A DNA stretch of 64,000 nucleotides, from assembly GCA_965657215.1 (NCBI GenBank), contig CBFHNR010000004.1:87864-151863 (forward strand), given 5' to 3'. This DNA is from JAHEJA01 sp965657215. Its GTDB lineage: Bacteria > Pseudomonadota > Alphaproteobacteria > Rhodobacterales > Rhodobacteraceae. Below the pieces are notes generated by a model that was not told where the DNA came from, did no database searches, and saw only the letters and a program-made list of their open reading frames with translations. Positions 51,497 to 60,159 of this stretch are shown here, one piece after another. A program made the translations under genes and the position numbers. Each line of letters begins with the position of its first letter. The stretch's first letter is position 1.

Positions 51497-53286
51497 CCGA
51501 CACCCATCCCAAGTTGCTTACTGATTTGTCCTGCTTCCTTGAATATGGGGAGTTGGATTTCAAATACAGCCCCGGCCTCTTCGTTATGCGCGGTTAATCG
51601 CCCACCCATCTCTTTGACAAAGCCAGAGGAAATCGCCAATCCCAAGCCGACCCCTTCGCCCGCAGGTTTGGTTGTGTGGAATGGTTCAAACAAATTTTCT
51701 AGATCCTCGATCCCGTGACCATTATCACGCACCTGAACCAAAGCGTGATCGCCTTTGGACAGCATGATTTCAATTTCAGGATTGGTAATCGTTTTGGTCG
51801 CATCCAAGGCATTGCGTAAGAGATTGACCAGAACCTGTTCAATACGCATGCGATCCCCTGTCACAAGAACCTCAGCATCAGTGAGCACTTTTTGAATAGA
51901 CACGTTGGATTGCCGCAATTGCGGCTCCATCATCGCAAGAGATGAGGCAACAGCATCGCGCATATCAAACACTTTGTACCCTTCGCCACCTTTGCGCGCA
52001 TAGGATTTCAGCTGTTTGGTGATTGCCCCCATGCGTTCAATGAGATCATCAATGCGATGAAACGCAGAGAGCGCCTCTTCTGGGCGTTTGCGTTTCAACA
52101 ACAGAACCGCCCCCGCCATATAGGTTTTCATCGCCGCCAAAGGCTGGTTCAATTCATGACTGACAGCGGCCGACATTTCCCCGAGCGCGGCTAGTTTCGA
52201 GCTTTGCGCAAGAGATTGTTCGGCGACCTCTAGGTTGCGCTGTACACGCTCACGCGCGGCAATTTCTCTTTGAAGTCTGCTATTTAGAGCGCGCAGTTGA
52301 TTTGATTCACGTTGCACAAACAACATCCTGAGAGCGGTCCGCCTGTTCATTGCGTAAAACAACAGAACAAAGAGCGAGGCGAATATCATCACCTCAATCG
52401 CCAAATATCCATTCACGCGATCGCGCACACTGGAATAGGCCGTAAAGGACGTGATTTGCCATCCGCGAAAGGCAATGCGTCCCTCGACCCGCATAACGGC
52501 CTCACCTTGAACATAGGCGTCCACAGGGACAAAGGTCGTCCACCCCTCGGTTATCCGCATCGCCCGTTCAATCGCCCCTTCGGGCGGTTGCCGAAGCAAG
52601 GCGACCTCTTCGGTCAGACCCCGCCATTTGGGTTCGGTTGAAAGAACGATGTCGCCGCTGCTATCCGTGACCAAAACCGCATCCGTGACACCAGCCCATG
52701 CACGCTCAAATTTATGCAAGTCAACTTCGACCAAGATCACACCAAGCACGTCATTTTGCGCTTCGATCCGACGGGAATAGATAAAGTGGTTTCCGCCCCC
52801 TTCATCTTTGCTGATGTTAAAGATCGTACCGCTTGATTTGAGCGCATCTTGGAAATGGCTTTTATCTGAGTGCAGCGCCCCTAAATTGATCCGATCCGTC
52901 GAGGCCACAGTGCGCCCCTCGATATCCAAGAGCATCAAAGAGGCCGCACCAATTTCATCCACAAAGCTTATCAAGCGTTGCGTGGACATGGAATAATCAG
53001 CCGAATTCAGCGCCCCAATTAATTCAGGATCACGCGACAAAAGCTGAGGCACAATAGAGCTTCGTTGAAGTTCGCTGAGCAAGTTACCTGCATATAGCGC
53101 GAGGCGGTATTCCGCTTTGCTTTTGGTTGAGGCGGTAAAGCGACTGGTCAATATGGAATTCGACAGCCACAGAGTCGCCCCTGCGATAATCGCCAAGGCC
53201 ACAAAAGACACCCGCATCGACATAGAAAACGCCCCGCCAATACGGGACGCTTTCGTCATAGGTTTATGTTCAGAAACTTGGGCCAT
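51493..53286 (-). CDS. DctB-like sensor histidine kinase
   Basis: A 597-residue membrane kinase resembling DctB, the C4-dicarboxylate sensor. There is an N-terminal membrane segment (about residues 25-50), a large periplasmic double-Cache-like region to about residue 295, a second membrane segment, a coiled-coil linker, HisKA with SHELNQPLAAM and a HATPase domain with NLLRNALDAT and GVGLGLAISSG. I chose the ATG at 53286; the frame opens three codons earlier at a TTG. It overlaps the response-regulator start by four bases. No dctPQM transport genes are near, so its ligand is unknown. Confidence 0.88.
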   Translation of the reverse strand: MAQVSEHKPMTKASRIGGAFSMSMRVSFVALAIIAGATLWLSNSILTSRFTASTKSKAEYRLALYAGNLLSELQRSSIVPQLLSRDPELIGALNSADYSMSTQRLISFVDEIGAASLMLLDIEGRTVASTDRINLGALHSDKSHFQDALKSSGTIFNISKDEGGGNHFIYSRRIEAQNDVLGVILVEVDLHKFERAWAGVTDAVLVTDSSGDIVLSTEPKWRGLTEEVALLRQPPEGAIERAMRITEGWTTFVPVDAYVQGEAVMRVEGRIAFRGWQITSFTAYSSVRDRVNGYLAIEVMIFASLFVLLFYAMNRRTALRMLFVQRESNQLRALNSRLQREIAARERVQRNLEVAEQSLAQSSKLAALGEMSAAVSHELNQPLAAMKTYMAGAVLLLKRKRPEEALSAFHRIDDLIERMGAITKQLKSYARKGGEGYKVFDMRDAVASSLAMMEPQLRQSNVSIQKVLTDAEVLVTGDRMRIEQVLVNLLRNALDATKTITNPEIEIMLSKGDHALVQVRDNGHGIEDLENLFEPFHTTKPAGEGVGLGLAISSGFVKEMGGRLTAHNEEAGAVFEIQLPIFKEAGQISKQLGMGVG

Positions 53287-53321
53287 TACACCCAATCATA
53301 GCGCGTTTTGCATCAATTGCA

Positions 53322-53990
53322 TCACGCAGTTGCCATGGCCTCAATCAAACTGGCAAAAAATGGCTTACCATCTGTGTTGCCATGCGCGTCTTCAAAGGCC
53401 CGCTCTGGGTGCGGCATCATCCCCAAAACACGGCGGTTTTCGGACAAGACACCGGCAATATCCCCTTGCGACCCATTGGGATTATCGCTGTAGGTAAAGG
53501 CAATGCGATCCTCATCACGCAAACGGGAAATCTCATCCGCGCTTGCATTGTAGTTGCCATCGTGATGCGCGATTGGAACCTGAATAACCTGACCTTGATC
53601 ATAGCTATTGGTAAAGGCGCTAGAGGTGGTTTCAACGGTCAAACCAACGGTGCGACAGATGTATTTCAACCCAGCATTGCGCAACAAGGCACCTGGTAAA
53701 AGTCCTGTTTCGGTCAAGACCTGAAATCCATTACAGACCCCTAGGACATGTCCGCCTTTGTTGGCGAACTCAATCACCGAATTCGTCACAGGTGAGCGGG
53801 CCGCAATCGCCCCACAGCGCAGATAATCCCCAAAGGAAAATCCACCTGGAACGGCAACAACATCCAAACCTGCAGGAAGCTCAGCTTCTTTGTGCCAGAT
53901 CATGCTCACATCAAACCCAACGCCCTCAAGCGCCATTTTCATGTCACGGTCACAGTTTGACCCCGGATAGACAACAACCGCCGCACGCAT
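53322..53990 (-). CDS. purQ: Phosphoribosylformylglycinamidine synthase, glutaminase subunit
   Basis: Glutamine amidotransferase that supplies ammonia to PurL in purine synthesis. The 222-residue class I glutaminase has the nucleophilic Cys 86 in GVCNGFQ, and the His/Glu pair in MPHPERAFE near the C-terminus. The ATG overlaps the purS stop by one base (TAATG), so the subunits are coupled. PurL itself is not in the window. A convergent neighbour is absent; DctB lies further down the same strand. Confidence 0.95.
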   Translation of the reverse strand: MRAAVVVYPGSNCDRDMKMALEGVGFDVSMIWHKEAELPAGLDVVAVPGGFSFGDYLRCGAIAARSPVTNSVIEFANKGGHVLGVCNGFQVLTETGLLPGALLRNAGLKYICRTVGLTVETTSSAFTNSYDQGQVIQVPIAHHDGNYNASADEISRLRDEDRIAFTYSDNPNGSQGDIAGVLSENRRVLGMMPHPERAFEDAHGNTDGKPFFASLIEAMATA

Positions 53991-54229
53991 TATGAAATCT
54001 CGATTGTATAGCTTTCGATGACCGTATTGGCCAAAAGCTTTTCACACATATCTGTGACTTCGCCCTTGGCTTTTTCCGCATCATCCCCTGCGAGATCAAG
54101 TTCAATCACTTTGCCCTGACGCACGCCTTGAACACCTTCAAAGCCGAGACCTCCGAGTGCGTGGCGCACTGCCTCGCCTTGGGGGTCCAGAACGCCGTTT
54201 TTCAACATAACATGTACACGAGCTTTCAT
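53990..54229 (-). CDS. purS: Phosphoribosylformylglycinamidine synthase, PurS subunit
   Basis: A 79-residue small subunit that links PurQ to small-type PurL in the FGAM synthase complex. MLKNGVLDPQGEAVRHAL and the final IESYTIEIS are typical of the family. The presence of purS implies a small PurL partner encoded elsewhere. It follows purC by 33 bases and overlaps purQ by one base, forming a purC-purS-purQ unit on the minus strand. Confidence 0.95.
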   Translation of the reverse strand: MKARVHVMLKNGVLDPQGEAVRHALGGLGFEGVQGVRQGKVIELDLAGDDAEKAKGEVTDMCEKLLANTVIESYTIEIS

Positions 54230-54262
54230 AAGTGATCTTCCTTTTGTCGCGTTTCGCTTGAA

Positions 54263-55021
54263 TTAGTTAATGACTGTTGGCTTGATGGGGGTCGCCGCAT
54301 TCGGCATCACGCCTAATCGACGCGCAACTTCAGTATAGGCATCCGTCAGGCTTCCTAGATCGCGGCGGAACACATCCTTGTCCAGCTTGCGACCTGTTTC
54401 AATGTCCCAAAGACGACAGCTATCCGGGCTGATTTCATCGGCCACAACCAGACGCGCATAATCGCCGTCAAACACACGCCCGATTTCGATTTTGAAATCA
54501 ACCACGCGAATACCAACGCCATACATCACGCCAGAGATAAAATCATTGACCCGCAACGCGAGGCTCAAGATATCGTCCATTTCCGCCTGAGACGCCCAAC
54601 CAAAGGCCGCAATATGTTCTTCGCTCACCAAGGGATCGCCCAAGGAATCATCTTTGTAGCAATATTCAACGATAGGACGGGGCAATTGCGTGCCCTCCTC
54701 AACGCCAAGGCGTTTGGTAAAGGAGCCTGCTGCATAGTTGCGCACGATCACTTCGAGAGGCACAATTTCACAAGAACGGCACAGCTGTTCACGCATATTG
54801 ATGCGCTTTATAAAGTGTGTCGGGACACCAATGGACCCCAAACCTTGCATGAAATATTCGGATAAGCGATTGTTAAGGACGCCTTTTCCTTCAAACACGT
54901 CCTTCTTTTCAGCATTGAATGCCGTCGCATCATCTTTGAAGTACTGAACGATTGTTCCCGGTTCGGTTCCTTCATAAATGATCTTTGCTTTGCCTTCGTA
55001 GATTTTGTTGCGACGCGCCAT
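54263..55021 (-). CDS. purC: Phosphoribosylaminoimidazole-succinocarboxamide synthase
   Basis: Joins CAIR and aspartate to make SAICAR, the eighth step of IMP synthesis. The 252-residue protein begins KIYEGKAKIIYEG, a family signature, and includes EVIVRNYAAGSFTKRLG and FKIEIGR blocks for ATP and substrate. It heads the purC-purS-purQ set and diverges from the homocysteine methyltransferase gene across a 220-bp gap. A purine-responsive element is not evident there; the perfect dyad in the gap is closer to the other gene. Confidence 0.96.
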   Translation of the reverse strand: MARRNKIYEGKAKIIYEGTEPGTIVQYFKDDATAFNAEKKDVFEGKGVLNNRLSEYFMQGLGSIGVPTHFIKRINMREQLCRSCEIVPLEVIVRNYAAGSFTKRLGVEEGTQLPRPIVEYCYKDDSLGDPLVSEEHIAAFGWASQAEMDDILSLALRVNDFISGVMYGVGIRVVDFKIEIGRVFDGDYARLVVADEISPDSCRLWDIETGRKLDKDVFRRDLGSLTDAYTEVARRLGVMPNAATPIKPTVIN

Positions 55022-55177
55022 GGATATACTTTCTTTGTGGGGACCTGAGTCCAGCTTGACGCCCTCTTAAATCATGGACACGTTTCCCGCAAGTCACGCC
55101 GTTGCCCCCGCGACAAAACGAATGCAAACCTTGCCCTTTCCAATGATTATGCACAAAATTCATGCAAGTCGTGAAAA

Positions 55178-55193
55178 TTATGCATTTGCATAA
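55178..55193. promoter_or_regulatory. 16-nt perfect palindrome upstream of the homocysteine methyltransferase gene
   Basis: TTATGCA (55178-55184), TT, TGCATAA (55187-55193) is a perfect 7-2-7 inverted repeat. A further TTATGCA half-site lies at 55147-55153 and TTCATGCAA just after it. The site is 49 bases before the 55242 start, in the position of an operator. The binding protein is unknown; an SAH- or methionine-responsive repressor is one possibility. Confidence 0.5.
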
Positions 55194-55241
55194 ACTGACT
55201 TTTTCGGTCACGTGGTCACACGTTAATGAGAGGGCTTCGCT

Positions 55242-56258
55242 ATGACGACCAAATTTGCAGATTTTCTTCAGTCCCGCGACTGGATCCTAGCGGATGGCGC
55301 AACAGGCACCAATCTGTTTAATATGGGCTTGATGTCAGGCGATGCGCCCGAGTTGTGGAATGAAACCCACCCAGACAATATTCGCAAGCTTTATCAATTG
55401 GCAGTGGATGCAGGAAGCGATCTGTTTTTGACCAACAGCTTTGGTGGCAACGCCTCTCGTTTGAAACTGCATGATGCGGGCCATCGCGCGCGTGAATTGT
55501 CGCGCATCTCGGCTGAATTAGGCCGCGAAGTTGCAGATAAAGCCAATCGTACCGTCATCGTTGCAGGGTCCGTTGGGCCAACAGGCGACATCATGGAACC
55601 CGTCGGCAGCCTCAGCCATTCTGACGCTGTCGAAATTTTCCATGAACAAGCCGAGGGATTGAAAGAAGGCGGCGCAGATGTCTTGTGGCTAGAAACCATT
55701 TCCGCCCCCGAAGAATACCGCGCCGCGGCCGAAGCCTTTGCATTGGCTGATATGCCATGGTGCGGCACGATGAGCTTTGACACCGCCGGACGCACGATGA
55801 TGGGTGTCACCTCCTCAGCCATGGTTGAGATGGTGAATGCCCTCCCCAATCCTCCACTTGGCTTTGGCGCAAATTGCGGCACAGGATCGTCCGATTTGTT
55901 GCGCACCGTTCAAGGCTTTGTCGCTATGAACCCGTCTCAGGCTGTTATCGCCAAAGGCAATGCTGGCATCCCCAAATATGTGGACGGCCATATCTGTTAT
56001 GACGGCACTCCTGAATTGATGGCGGATTATGCGGTCATGGCGCGCGACAGTGGTGCAAAAATCATTGGCGGATGCTGTGGAACAATGGCTGAGCATTTGA
56101 AAAGCATGCGTGACGCCTTGGAAACCCGCCCACGTGGAGCGGCCCCCACCCTTGAGGATATCAAGTCCCGCTTGGGTGACTTTAGCTCTGAGAGCGACGG
56201 CACAGGCGACAACGAAGCCGCCCCACGTCGCACCCGTCGGTCACGCCGCGGCGAGTAG
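55242..56258 (+). CDS. Homocysteine S-methyltransferase domain protein (split methionine synthase or betaine-homocysteine type)
   Basis: A 338-residue single-domain homocysteine methyltransferase. It starts with the family motif LADGATGTNLF, and the zinc ligands are Cys 212 (GANCGTG) and Cys 278-279 (GGCCG), so homocysteine binding is intact. It has no corrinoid or folate domain of its own. The corrinoid protein gene follows 245 bases downstream, which fits a methionine synthase split into separate polypeptides; betaine-homocysteine methyltransferase is the common database label. The C-terminal tail (about residues 310-338) is basic, rich in Arg. Confidence 0.9.
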   Translation: MTTKFADFLQSRDWILADGATGTNLFNMGLMSGDAPELWNETHPDNIRKLYQLAVDAGSDLFLTNSFGGNASRLKLHDAGHRARELSRISAELGREVADKANRTVIVAGSVGPTGDIMEPVGSLSHSDAVEIFHEQAEGLKEGGADVLWLETISAPEEYRAAAEAFALADMPWCGTMSFDTAGRTMMGVTSSAMVEMVNALPNPPLGFGANCGTGSSDLLRTVQGFVAMNPSQAVIAKGNAGIPKYVDGHICYDGTPELMADYAVMARDSGAKIIGGCCGTMAEHLKSMRDALETRPRGAAPTLEDIKSRLGDFSSESDGTGDNEAAPRRTRRSRRGE

Positions 56259-56502
56259 TCATCAAGAACGCTTGTGGTTGAAGGGGCAAACACGCCCCCC
56301 AAACCACGACAAAGGTGACGTTAAACCACACGGAAGGTCATAAATTTTATGAGTTTTTTCCGCTTTTGCCCCTGCAATTTCCGACACTAAGTCGGCTTTT
56401 ACCAAATCCGTGTCGCAATTAACCTAGTCAAAAAAACAATTGGCGTCACAAGGTATACAAAACAAACGATGCGTTTTAGGCGCCCAATGAAGGATTACCC
56501 AA

Positions 56503-57201
56503 ATGTCAGACGAAGATGATATCATCCTCTCCGAACTCGATGACGAAGAACTGGTTCAACAAATGTTTGATGACCTTTACGATGGCCTCAAAGAGGAAAT
56601 CGAAGAAGGCGTCAATATCCTGTTGGAACGTGGTTGGGAACCCTACCGTATCCTAACCGAAGCTCTTGTTGGTGGCATGACAATCGTTGGCCAAGACTTC
56701 CGTGATGGTATTTTGTTCGTTCCCGAAGTTCTTTTGGCGGCCAATGCGATGAAAGGTGGCATGTTCATCTTAAAACCGCTTTTGGCGGAAACTGGCGCGC
56801 CGCGCGTTGGCAAAATGGTGATCGGGACCGTAAAAGGCGACATCCACGACATCGGCAAAAACCTTGTTGGCATGATGATGGAAGGTGCGGGTTTCGAAGT
56901 TGTGGACCTTGGCATCAACAACCCAGTTGAAGGCTACCTTGAGGCACTTGAAACAGAGAAGCCTGACATTTTGGGCATGTCTGCTCTTTTGACAACCACA
57001 ATGCCCTACATGAAAGTGGTCATCGACACGATGGTCGAACAAGGTCTTCGCGAAGACTACATCGTTCTTGTTGGCGGTGCGCCGTTGAACGAAGAATTTG
57101 GCAAAGCCATTGGTGCTGACGCCTATTGCCGTGACGCAGCGGTTGCCGTTGAAACAGCCAAAGAGCATATGTCACGCAAGCACAACCAAATGAGCGCGTA
57201 A
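56503..57201 (+). CDS. Corrinoid (B12-binding) methyltransferase protein
   Basis: A 232-residue protein of the MtaC/MtbC-like class. An N-terminal B12-binding cap domain (about residues 20-95) precedes the Rossmann-type cobalamin domain with the lower-ligand motif DIHDIG, Asp 113, His 115, Gly 118. TVKGDIHDIGKNLVG and VLVGGAPLNEEFG are family signatures. Such proteins carry a methyl group on cobalt between methyltransferases. The neighbour is a homocysteine methyltransferase. The methyl donor methyltransferase (pterin or methylamine specific) is not in this window. A terminator follows its stop. Confidence 0.9.
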   Translation: MSDEDDIILSELDDEELVQQMFDDLYDGLKEEIEEGVNILLERGWEPYRILTEALVGGMTIVGQDFRDGILFVPEVLLAANAMKGGMFILKPLLAETGAPRVGKMVIGTVKGDIHDIGKNLVGMMMEGAGFEVVDLGINNPVEGYLEALETEKPDILGMSALLTTTMPYMKVVIDTMVEQGLREDYIVLVGGAPLNEEFGKAIGADAYCRDAAVAVETAKEHMSRKHNQMSA

Positions 57202-57223
57202 GCCATTTGAGTGATCGACACAG

Positions 57224-57256
57224 GCCCGCGCACAGAGATGTGACGCGGGCTTTTTT
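57224..57256 (+). terminator. Intrinsic terminator after the corrinoid protein gene
   Basis: Seven-base-pair stem (GCCCGCG 57224-57230, CGCGGGC 57244-57250) with a 13-base loop, then six T residues (57251-57256). It ends 17 bases before the next start, so the DUF1638 gene is either read through or has its own promoter. Confidence 0.85.
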
Positions 57257-57273
57257 ATTTTGAGGCCTGTATA

Positions 57274-57906
57274 ATGTTGCCATCGGATAGAGACTTAACA
57301 TCCCAAGAGCTTGACCTCATCAAAGGGTCGGGACGAGTTTTGTTACTGGCCTGTGGTGCCTTGGCCCGCGAAATTTTGGACATCATTCAAATCAACGGCT
57401 GGGATCATATGGATCTGAAATGCTTGCCTGCGATTTTACACAATACGCCTGAAAAAATAACACCGCTTGTGCGCGAACATGTGGAAAAACACCGCGCGTC
57501 CTATGACAAGGTCTTTGTTGTCTATGCTGATTGTGGAACCGGCGGCTTGTTGGAAGCGGCCTGTAATGAGATGGGCGTCGAGATGATCGCAGGCCCGCAT
57601 TGTTATTCCTTCTTTGAAGGAAATGAGGCCTTTGCCGACAAGGGCGAAGTGACGTCGTTTTATTTGACGGATTTCTTGGTGCGCCAGTTCGAGGCCTTTG
57701 TCTGGGTGCCACTTGGGTTAGATCGGCACCCTGACTTGAAGCACATGTATTTCGGGAATTACACAACTCTTGTCTATCAATCGCAAGGCCACGACCCTGC
57801 CCTCATTGAACTTGCAGAGCAGCATGCTGAAAAGCTCGGGCTATCTTTTGAGCATCGCCATACAGGATATGGTGATTTAGAACGCGAGATCGCGGCGCAG
57901 GCTTAA
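57274..57906 (+). CDS. DUF1638-family protein, unknown function
   Basis: A 210-residue protein that I assign to DUF1638 from the order of its motifs: LACGALAREI, KCLPAILHN, YADCGTGG and GPHCYSFF. The recurring Cys and His residues (in ACGAL, CLPA, DCGTGG and HCY) look like a metal or cofactor site. Homologues often sit beside corrinoid methyltransferase genes, and here it lies 72 bases after the corrinoid protein gene. A role in methyl transfer, corrinoid loading or activation is therefore an inference. It has no signal peptide or membrane helix. Its stop overlaps sufE by four bases. Confidence 0.72.
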   Translation: MLPSDRDLTSQELDLIKGSGRVLLLACGALAREILDIIQINGWDHMDLKCLPAILHNTPEKITPLVREHVEKHRASYDKVFVVYADCGTGGLLEAACNEMGVEMIAGPHCYSFFEGNEAFADKGEVTSFYLTDFLVRQFEAFVWVPLGLDRHPDLKHMYFGNYTTLVYQSQGHDPALIELAEQHAEKLGLSFEHRHTGYGDLEREIAAQA

Positions 57907-58307
57907 CCCGCCGCCGTTGTTTGAATGCGCTCAATCATAGAGCGCACACCGTTTGAACGCTGAGCAGAGAGATGTTCGTTCAACCCCAAACGCGCCAATT
58001 CCGCATGGGCATCAATTTTCGCAACATCCTGCAAAGGCACGCCATTAAACAATTCGCGCAAAACTGCCACGAGGCCACGCACGATCAAGGCGTCACTATC
58101 CCCATCAAAGCGAAAAACATCGCCGTCGGTAAAGGTTTGTATCCACACCTGTGAGGCGCAGCCATGCACCTTGTTCGCATCAACCTTGAGGGCGTCCTCC
58201 ATAGGGTCCATGGCTTTGCCCATATCGATGACAAACCGATAGCGGTCTTCCCATTCCTCTAGAAATTCAAAATCTTCGACAATGCTTTCGAATGCCTCAG
58301 TTGCCAT
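57903..58307 (-). CDS. sufE: Cysteine desulfuration protein SufE
   Basis: Accepts sulfur from the SufS cysteine desulfurase as a persulfide and passes it to the Fe-S scaffold. The 134-residue protein has the sulfur-acceptor Cys in VHGCASQVW near residue 50 and the FRFDGDSDALIVRGLVA strand-helix that forms the SufE fold. No suf operon adjoins it, so it is a detached copy. It is followed on the same strand by rnd, 22 bases on its upstream side, and converges on the DUF1638 gene. Confidence 0.93.
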   Translation of the reverse strand: MATEAFESIVEDFEFLEEWEDRYRFVIDMGKAMDPMEDALKVDANKVHGCASQVWIQTFTDGDVFRFDGDSDALIVRGLVAVLRELFNGVPLQDVAKIDAHAELARLGLNEHLSAQRSNGVRSMIERIQTTAAG

Positions 58308-58329
58308 TCACTGACCCCTTGTAAGATCG

Positions 58330-59487
58330 TTATACGTCAATCGTTTGAACTGTTTTTCCCTTGGCAATCAAAGCGAGCTCACCACGGCAGAGTTTGATCG
58401 CCGCTTCACCGAACACTTCGCGTCGCCATCCTGTCAGAGCAGGAACAGACCTATCCCCTGCGGCAATAGCATCCAATTCCGAGGATGTCGCAATCAATTT
58501 CGCCGCAACGCCAATATTTTCAGTTTGAGCCTTTAACAAGACGCGTAGCAAATCCGCCAAGGCAGGATTGACCTGAGGCTGGTCTTTTTGCGAGGCCACC
58601 TTTGGCAAGGCGGATGCATCCAAGTTTTGCCCGCGTTTCACACTTGCCAAGATACCATCAGCTATGTCGCCTTTGCGCGCTTCTCTCAGTAACAAGCGCG
58701 ATCCTTTGAGGTCTTCAAAGCTTGATGGTTTGGTTGAAGCAAGTTCAATCAAGGCATCATCTTTGAACACCCGTGAACGCGGTACATTGCGCTCTTGGGC
58801 GTAGGCCTCACGAAATTGAGCCAGTTCTTTGACAATCGCTAAAAATCGCGCTGAATTTGAGCGTGTTTTCACACGCTTCCAAGCATCCTCAGGTTTGAGT
58901 ATATAGGTTTCAGGCGCCATCAAAACGGCCAATTCCTCTTTGACCCAGCGCGCGCGACCTGTGCGTTCCAATTTCTCGGCCAGAAATTCATATATCTGGC
59001 GCAAGTGCGTCACATCCGCGAGGGCGTATTTTTGTTGCGCCTCGGTCAAAGGACGACGTGACCAATCGGTAAACCGAGAGGATTTATCAACGCTATCTTT
59101 GGCAATTTTGCGCACCAAGGTTTCATAACCAACCTGCTCGCCAAAGCCACAGACCATTGCCGCAACTTGGGTATCAAACAATGGTGTTGGAATGACGCCC
59201 GCATCGACAAAAAAGATTTCTAAATCTTGACGCGCGGCATGGAACACTTTGACTACAGCTTCATTGCGGAACAGCTCATACAAAGGCTCTAGCGACATCC
59301 CCTCCACCAAAGGGTCCACCAGTGCGGCATTCTCTTGGCTCGTGCCTGGCATCGCGATTTGGAGCAAACAGAGTTTGGAATAATAGGTGCGTTCCCGCAA
59401 GAATTCCGTATCGACCGTTACATAGTCACAATGAGAGGCCTTTTCACAAAAGGCGGCGAGGTCTTCGGTCGTTGTAATTATCTGCAT
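58330..59487 (-). CDS. rnd: Ribonuclease D
   Basis: 3'-to-5' exoribonuclease of the DEDDy class acting in tRNA and stable-RNA maturation. The 385-residue protein has the first metal-binding motif VTVDTEF (Asp 26, Glu 28), VFHAARQDLEIF in Exo II, and LTEAQQKYALADVTHL in Exo III with the Tyr. Two HRDC domains make up residues 210-380. It lies upstream of sufE on the minus strand with a 22-base gap. The ATG at 59487 is followed directly by QIITTTEDL, typical of the family. Confidence 0.94.
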   Translation of the reverse strand: MQIITTTEDLAAFCEKASHCDYVTVDTEFLRERTYYSKLCLLQIAMPGTSQENAALVDPLVEGMSLEPLYELFRNEAVVKVFHAARQDLEIFFVDAGVIPTPLFDTQVAAMVCGFGEQVGYETLVRKIAKDSVDKSSRFTDWSRRPLTEAQQKYALADVTHLRQIYEFLAEKLERTGRARWVKEELAVLMAPETYILKPEDAWKRVKTRSNSARFLAIVKELAQFREAYAQERNVPRSRVFKDDALIELASTKPSSFEDLKGSRLLLREARKGDIADGILASVKRGQNLDASALPKVASQKDQPQVNPALADLLRVLLKAQTENIGVAAKLIATSSELDAIAAGDRSVPALTGWRREVFGEAAIKLCRGELALIAKGKTVQTIDV

Positions 59488-59562
59488 TCAGGGTTCTTTT
59501 TCGTTAGTATGCTTCCCTTGTGACATTCATAGGTGATTTTTTCGTCAATGAAAACACATTGG

Positions 59563-60159
59563 TTAGGAAGTTAAAAATATTGGGTCTTTTTGATTGAGGC
59601 AAAAGGCGCGCAAAACGGCCGGATAAAGCTTGTGTTCTTGGATCAAGACCCGCTCCGCGAGGCTTTGAGCGCTGTCATCTGGCAAGATTGGCACCTCGGC
59701 TTGTCCCAAGATTGGGCCATCGTCTAGCTTGGGTGTGACTTCGTGAACAGTGCATCCCGCGATATCATCGCCTGCATCCAAAGCGCGTTGATGAGTGTGC
59801 AAACCTTTGTATTTCGGCAATAAAGAGGGATGAATATTTAGCATCCGCCCAGCCCAAGGCGTGATAAAGCGATCCGTTAAAACGCGCATAAACCCCGCAA
59901 GGCAAATGACATCAAGATCATAAGGCGCGAGCGTTTTCAAAAGCTGATCTTCAAATGCGGCGCGATCTGCGCCATAGGGTCTGTGATCAACGGCTTCGCA
60001 GGACACACCAAGAGCGGCGGCTTTAGCAAGGCCGCCAGCATCGGCAGAATTGGCCAAGACGACAACGGGTTTCGCCGGATGATCCGCGCTCATGCTTTCC
60101 ACAAGGCGCACCATATTTGATCCGCCTCCTGAAATCAGAATGCCAACGCGTTTGCTCAC
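59563..60159 (-). CDS. purN: Phosphoribosylglycinamide formyltransferase
   Basis: Transfers a formyl group from 10-formyl-THF to GAR in purine synthesis. The 198-residue protein has ISGGGSNM at the start, VICLAGFMRVL near residue 85 with the GFM(R) block, and the catalytic Asn-His-Asp set in NIHPSLLP and KLDDGPI. The start is a GTG at 60159 whose last bases overlap the purM stop (GTGA), so translation is coupled to purM. The reading frame from that GTG begins in the family sequence, leaving no room for a longer form. Confidence 0.94.
   Translation of the reverse strand: MSKRVGILISGGGSNMVRLVESMSADHPAKPVVVLANSADAGGLAKAAALGVSCEAVDHRPYGADRAAFEDQLLKTLAPYDLDVICLAGFMRVLTDRFITPWAGRMLNIHPSLLPKYKGLHTHQRALDAGDDIAGCTVHEVTPKLDDGPILGQAEVPILPDDSAQSLAERVLIQEHKLYPAVLRAFCLNQKDPIFLTS

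Noticed and set aside
55022..55241. SAM-II, SAM/SAH or cobalamin riboswitch before the homocysteine methyltransferase
   Set aside because: I looked for the conserved cores in this gap and in 56259-56502 and could not match any. Only the TTATGCA dyad stands out.
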